Of a stretch of 8,620 bases of DNA, positions 5,523 to 8,620 are shown one piece after another. Position 1 is the stretch's first letter. Each line of letters begins with the position of its first letter. Location of the stretch: the NCBI GenBank assembly GCA_002423075.1, contig DIUS01000143.1:2306-10925 (forward strand). Direction: 5' to 3'. Both the position numbers and the translations under genes were made by a program. The notes below the pieces were generated by a model, which did no database searches, had not been told where the DNA came from, and saw only the letters and a list, made by a program, of their open reading frames with translations. The DNA is from Microbacteriaceae bacterium UBA6152. GTDB lineage: Bacteria; Actinomycetota; Actinomycetes; Actinomycetales; Microbacteriaceae.

Positions 5523-6679
5523 TGATCGAGAAAGAACGCCAGCGACTGTTGCGATCGGCGGCCCGTGCCCTCGGGCTGAGCGGCGTGATCCTCTCGGCCG
5601 TCTGTCTCGCTCTTCCCGGCGTTGTCGACCCCGACATCCTGCCGTCGGTGCTCATCGTGCTTGCCGGCCAGGCCGGAGCCCTCGTCATGGTTGGGCGCAG
5701 CGGGCATGTCGGGTGGATCGTGCTCACGATCGTGCTCGGCTGCGGCGCTCTTGCCTTGGCGCAGCTGCCGTGGGGTCAGTCGGGCTCGATCGCCCTGCCG
5801 ACCGCTCTCTCGCCGCTCGGGGTCGCCGGACTCGGCGCCCTCGGCATGGTGCTGAGCGACACGACGCCGCGCTGGCTCATCTGGGCGGGCGGTGCCCTCG
5901 GCAGCAGCCTGCTGATCGCCGCAGCGGGCCCGACTCGCGGTCTCATCTCCACCCCCGCCGTCGCCACGCTGGCCGGGTGGGTCATCACGCTCATCATCGG
6001 TCTCTGGGTCACCGTCGGGGTGCAGCGCGCGCTGCAGCGCATCGAGAGCATCGGTCGCGCGCACCACCTCGAGCGACAGGCGAGCGAGACCGAGGCGCAG
6101 CGCCGGCAAGGCGCCCGCCTGCTGCACGACACAGTGCTCGCCACTTTGACTCTGCTCGCCCACTCGGGCGTGGGCGTCTCAGAGCCCGCGCTGCGGGAGC
6201 AGGCCGCCGAAGACTCTCGACTTCTGCGCCAACTGCGGCTTGGGTCGACCCCCATGCCCCAGTTCTCGGGCACCTACAGCCTCGAGCCGGTCGGCGAGAC
6301 TGCTCTCGGCACGACCCTGGAGTCGGTCAAGCAGCGGTTCTTGCGCATGGGACTCTCGGTGCGCTGGCACGGCAGCGGCCAGGTGCTGTTGCCGAGCGAC
6401 GTGCTCGACGCGTTCTTGCTCGCCTTGGCAGAATGCCTCGAGAATGTTCGGCGCCACGCCGGAGTTGCCGAGGCCGACGTCACGATCACGCAGACTGACG
6501 ACCGCCTGCGCGCGGTCGTCACCGATGCCGGAGTCGGCTTCGACCCCGACACGGTGAGTGCCGAGCGCCTGGGCTTCACCGAGTCGGTCGTCGCGCGCTT
6601 GCGTGATGTCGGCGGCGATGCCCGCGTGTTCTCGGTGCCCGGCTCGGGCACGACCGTGTTCTTGGAGGTGCCGCGATGA
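5519..6679 (+). CDS. Sensor histidine kinase, NarL/DesK type, six-TM sensor
   Basis: This 386-residue membrane kinase should autophosphorylate on His and pass the phosphate to the response regulator encoded two genes downstream. About six hydrophobic segments fill residues 18-168 with very short loops, so any signal is likely sensed in or at the membrane. A short coiled linker (169-195) leads to the phosphoacceptor motif ARLLHDTVLATL with His203, the HDxxL form of the NarL/DesK class. The ATPase domain has the N box LAECLENVRRHA (Glu305 as general base, Asn309 for Mg-ATP), the G1 box DAGVGFD (336-342), GFTES (352-356) and PGSGTTV (374-380). All catalytic residues are present. The start is GTG 5519 or ATG 5522, and both overlap the stop of a 13-codon ORF. 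There is no Shine-Dalgarno sequence. The stop at 6677-6679 overlaps the next mini-ORF as ATGA. Confidence 0.94.
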   Translation: MMIEKERQRLLRSAARALGLSGVILSAVCLALPGVVDPDILPSVLIVLAGQAGALVMVGRSGHVGWIVLTIVLGCGALALAQLPWGQSGSIALPTALSPLGVAGLGALGMVLSDTTPRWLIWAGGALGSSLLIAAAGPTRGLISTPAVATLAGWVITLIIGLWVTVGVQRALQRIESIGRAHHLERQASETEAQRRQGARLLHDTVLATLTLLAHSGVGVSEPALREQAAEDSRLLRQLRLGSTPMPQFSGTYSLEPVGETALGTTLESVKQRFLRMGLSVRWHGSGQVLLPSDVLDAFLLALAECLENVRRHAGVAEADVTITQTDDRLRAVVTDAGVGFDPDTVSAERLGFTESVVARLRDVGGDARVFSVPGSGTTVFLEVPR

Positions 6680-6738
6680 ACAGGAGTTGGCGGCACGCGA
6701 TGACGGGCCGCACTGTGCCCCCTGAGGGGCCGCTATGA
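6676..6738 (+). CDS. 20-codon mini-ORF linking kinase and pseudokinase genes
   Basis: The ATG at 6676 overlaps the kinase stop (ATGA), has a strong ribosome site GGAGG at 6664-6668 with a 7-nt spacer, and runs 20 codons to TGA at 6736-6738, which overlaps the ATG of the next gene (6735), again as ATGA. It fills the entire gap between the two genes. The product would start MNRSWRHAM and is hydrophilic with no recognisable domain. The double overlap plus the best ribosome site in the area suggest it is translated, either as a small protein or as a coupling device that carries ribosomes from the kinase to the pseudokinase start. Conservation of the peptide sequence in related genomes would separate these options. 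Confidence 0.5.
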   Translation: MNRSWRHAMTGRTVPPEGPL

Positions 6739-6744
6739 GCGGCC
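6719..6744 (+). promoter_or_regulatory. Alternative hairpins enclosing the pseudokinase ribosome site and start codon
   Basis: GGCCGCT (6728-6734) and AGCGGCC (6738-6744) pair perfectly over 7 bp with the start codon ATG as the 3-base loop. Overlapping it, CCCC (6719-6722) pairs with GGGG (6726-6729) around TGA, which contains the start's Shine-Dalgarno-like sequence GAGGGG (6724-6729). The two stems share bases 6728-6729 and compete. Either would hinder free initiation, and ribosomes translating the 20-codon ORF would melt both. Confidence 0.45.
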
Positions 6745-7991
6745 GATACACCCCTCCGGAGGAGACCACGCTCGGCGGCCTCGTGCGACCCGCCGGCGCG
6801 CGATCGTCGACACGGCGCGGCACCCCGACCTCGACGCACGCCTCAGCCCTCGGGTCGGGCTTTCTCGGCCTCGGCGTTGCGATTATTGCCGCACTGCAGT
6901 CGATGCTCGGCATCGCCCTCTTTCTCGTGCGCGCCCCCGAGTATCCGTCGTTACTGCCGGTGGTCGCCGCCTGGCTGCTCCTCATGGTCACCTTCCTCGG
7001 CCTGACGATCACGATTTCGGCGAGCGGCGAACGCCTGCCCGACTGGCTCTACGGCGTCTTCCTCTCCTCTCTCGCCTCCGTGGTCTGGCTCGACTTCGTG
7101 GCGATCGCTCCGCTCGGCGATGTCGGTCGCTACGCCACGGCCTCGGTCTCGGCGGGCTTTGTGCTGCTCATCATCGTGACCCTGCGCTCGCGGTGGGAAG
7201 TTCTCGTCGCCACCGGTCTACTCGGCGTCGCCTTCGTCGTGGCCATCATCGCCACGACACCGCTCACACCCGTGACGATTCCCTCGCAGCTCGTGACTGT
7301 CGCGCTCGCGATCGGCCCCGGCATCACTGGCGTGCTGCTGGTGAGCGGATTCGAGCGGATGCTCAAGCGCGAGCTCGACCGGGTGCTCGTTCAGTCGACC
7401 GTCACCGCGCCGCGTCTCGCGGTCGGCATGCTCGCGAGTGAAGAGCTCGCCCGGCTCGATCTCGACGCCGAAGAGCTGCTCGATGCGGTGGCCAACGGTG
7501 ACGCTCCCCTTCCCCTGCCGGCGCCCCTCGCGTCGCGCGCGTCGACGCTCGCGACCGAGTTGCGCCTGCACCTCATCGAAGGCCGCCGCGAGACCTGGCT
7601 GTTCCACGCTGTGACCGAATCTGAGCACCTGGGCCGACGCGTGACGGTGAGCGACTCGGCGACGCTCGCCGGGCTGCTCGACGACGTGCAGCGTGACTCG
7701 TTGCTCGCGGCCCTCTGGCTGCTGGCCGCTGACCCGCAGGGCGTTGCGCCGGCGCGCTCGGTGTCGGTGACCCTCGGGCCGCTCGATCCGCAGCGGTCGC
7801 CGACGGGTCGCCAGCTCACTGTGCCGGTCGCCATCGAGGTCACGGGTCTGCGACGCAATCGCGTCGACCCCGGTGTGTGGGAGGCCCTCGACCGGGCCGG
7901 GCGATACAGTGACAGCACAGCCGGTGGCGCCGTGCGCATTGAGCTCGATTGCACGGTCGACAACCCGGTCGACGCCGCTCGACCGAGTTGA
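6735..7991 (+). CDS. Six-TM membrane protein, probable degenerate histidine kinase (pseudokinase)
   Basis: This 418-residue protein has the build of the preceding kinase: a hydrophilic N-terminus (1-40, Thr/Arg/Pro-rich), six hydrophobic segments between 43 and 206, then a cytoplasmic part of about 200 residues. No phosphoacceptor HD motif, Asn box or DxGxG box is present. By eye, residues 317-332 (DDVQRDSLLAALWLL, then AA) line up with 294-309 of the kinase (SDVLDAFLLALAE region), putting Trp328 at the catalytic Glu305 and Ala332 at Asn309. Residues 235-284, ending ATELRLHLIEGR, resemble the dimerisation-helix end of the kinase. I infer a catalytically dead paralogue that could form heterodimers with the kinase or tune its activity. 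The ATG at 6735 has GAGGGG 5 nt upstream and overlaps a mini-ORF stop. The response-regulator gene follows after 45 nt. If the homology is wrong, it remains an unknown six-TM protein of a two-component operon. Confidence 0.85.
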   Translation: MSGRYTPPEETTLGGLVRPAGARSSTRRGTPTSTHASALGSGFLGLGVAIIAALQSMLGIALFLVRAPEYPSLLPVVAAWLLLMVTFLGLTITISASGERLPDWLYGVFLSSLASVVWLDFVAIAPLGDVGRYATASVSAGFVLLIIVTLRSRWEVLVATGLLGVAFVVAIIATTPLTPVTIPSQLVTVALAIGPGITGVLLVSGFERMLKRELDRVLVQSTVTAPRLAVGMLASEELARLDLDAEELLDAVANGDAPLPLPAPLASRASTLATELRLHLIEGRRETWLFHAVTESEHLGRRVTVSDSATLAGLLDDVQRDSLLAALWLLAADPQGVAPARSVSVTLGPLDPQRSPTGRQLTVPVAIEVTGLRRNRVDPGVWEALDRAGRYSDSTAGGAVRIELDCTVDNPVDAARPS

Positions 7992-8026
7992 GCGCCCAAA
8001 CCAGCGAGCCTCGAGCAAAGAACCAC

Positions 8027-8032
8027 GGAGGA
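8027..8032 (+). promoter_or_regulatory. Strong ribosome binding site of the response regulator gene
   Basis: GGAGGA lies 4 nt before the ATG at 8037, the strongest Shine-Dalgarno match in the two-component operon. It fixes the start. It also suggests that the regulator is made independently of, and probably in excess over, the poorly initiated kinase and pseudokinase. The 45-nt gap (7992-8036) holds no clear promoter or terminator. Confidence 0.7.
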
Positions 8033-8036
8033 CCAG

Positions 8037-8620
8037 ATGGCCGAGACTACGATTCGACTGGCACTGGTCGACGATCACCGCATGCTGCTCGGCGCCCTCA
8101 CCGAATGGATTCGCCAGGCCGCAGACGACATCGACATGGTTGCCGCCGTCGCCACGTGGCCCGACCTGCTGTCACACCACGCTTTTCCCGTCGACGTCGT
8201 GCTGCTCGACCTCGACCTCAAAGACAACATTCCCGTCTCGCTCAAGATCCAGACGCTCAAGTCGATGGGCGTGCGCGTCGTGCTCATGAGCACCTACAGC
8301 GAGCCCAACGTCGTGCGCGAGGCTCTCAGCGCCGGCGCCCTCGGCTACCTCGTCAAGAGCGAAGACGCGGGCATGATCGTCGAGGCGATCCGTGCCGCGC
8401 GCAATGGCGAATCGTTCATCTCGGCCGAGCTCGACCTGGCGCTCAATGCCGCTGATGTCGGCGGCTCGCCACGCTTGAGCGCGCAAGAGCGCCGCGTCAT
8501 GGCCCTCTACGGCGCGGGCGAGCCCGTCAAGACCGTCGCGTACCAGCTCGGCATCTCAGAAGAGACGGCGAAGAGCTACCTCAAGCGCATCCGTGAGAAG
8601 TACCGCATCGCGGGCATCGA
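8037..8620 (+). CDS. Response regulator, NarL/LuxR family (partial, C-terminus outside window)
   Basis: 194 codons are visible and the frame is still open at the right edge. The receiver domain (about 5-122) has the acidic pair in LVDDH (D12, D13), the phosphoacceptor Asp58 in VVLLDLDL, the switch Thr86 in VLMSTYS and the conserved Lys107 in GYLVKS. A LuxR-type helix-turn-helix begins at 147 (LSAQERRVMALYGAG), with the scaffold KTVAYQLGISEETAKSYL and then KRIREKY. The recognition helix reads TAKSYLKRIREKY in place of the commoner VKxHxxxIxxKL pattern, a variant known among actinobacterial regulators. It should be phosphorylated by the kinase at 5519-6679 and bind DNA as a dimer. The inverted repeat at 5463-5480 is one candidate target. 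Only about 10-20 residues should be missing. Confidence 0.95.
   Translation, partial: MAETTIRLALVDDHRMLLGALTEWIRQAADDIDMVAAVATWPDLLSHHAFPVDVVLLDLDLKDNIPVSLKIQTLKSMGVRVVLMSTYSEPNVVREALSAGALGYLVKSEDAGMIVEAIRAARNGESFISAELDLALNAADVGGSPRLSAQERRVMALYGAGEPVKTVAYQLGISEETAKSYLKRIREKYRIAGI

Noticed and set aside
4883..6163. 426-codon open frame on the minus strand opposite the lipoprotein and kinase genes
   Set aside because: It is antisense to coding sequence, low in complexity (Arg, Gly, Asp, Glu, Gln), and has no ribosome site or recognisable motif.
1..8620. Mobile element, phage defence system, CRISPR array or tRNA
   Set aside because: No transposase or integrase, repeat array, tRNA-like cloverleaf or defence protein is visible, and base composition looks even across the window.

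Overview
The window is GC-rich DNA whose third codon positions are almost all G or C. Three of the best start sites look leaderless: a TANNNT-like -10 box lies 6-9 nt before ATG with no Shine-Dalgarno sequence. Together with direct-sulfhydrylation methionine genes (metX/metY) and a NarL-type two-component system, this suggests a high-GC actinobacterium. A Microbacteriaceae-like genome is my best guess, but that is inference from style and not a database match. There are no RNA genes, insertion sequences, CRISPR arrays or phage genes. Gene density is high, and the longest stretch without a gene is about 120 bp (3228-3349).

Layout. (1) Positions 1-635, minus strand: the N-terminal 211 codons of a short-chain dehydrogenase/reductase, cut by the window edge. 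(2) Positions 681-1808, plus: an acyltransferase-3 family membrane protein, divergent from the dehydrogenase across a 45-bp gap that holds two leaderless-type promoters. (3) Positions 1911-4549, plus: metY then metX, separated by a long perfect-stem hairpin. MetX makes O-acetylhomoserine and MetY sulfhydrylates it to homocysteine. metY has a clear TTGACC-N17-TACCGT promoter with an inverted repeat touching its -35 box. (4) Positions 4562-5446: a lipoprotein of unknown function that appears to consist of two copies of one domain. (5) Positions 5463 to the end: a two-component operon containing a six-TM NarL/DesK-type histidine kinase, a second six-TM protein that looks like a degenerate kinase paralogue (catalytic His, Glu and Asn all missing), and a NarL/LuxR-type response regulator cut by the right edge.

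The most unusual part is the two-component operon. The kinase and the pseudokinase are each preceded by a mini-ORF (13 and 20 codons). Each mini-ORF ends in a 4-nt overlap (GTGA, ATGA) with the start of the larger gene. The 20-codon ORF also starts in an ATGA overlap with the kinase stop and has a strong GGAGG ribosome site. The pseudokinase ATG sits in the three-base loop of a perfect 7-bp hairpin, and its ribosome site can pair in an alternative CCCC-TGA-GGGG stem. This looks like relay translation (termination-reinitiation) that sets the kinase:pseudokinase ratio. A GGTGAC-N6-GTCACC inverted repeat in front of the operon is a candidate autoregulatory operator. The signal sensed and the targets cannot be read from this window.
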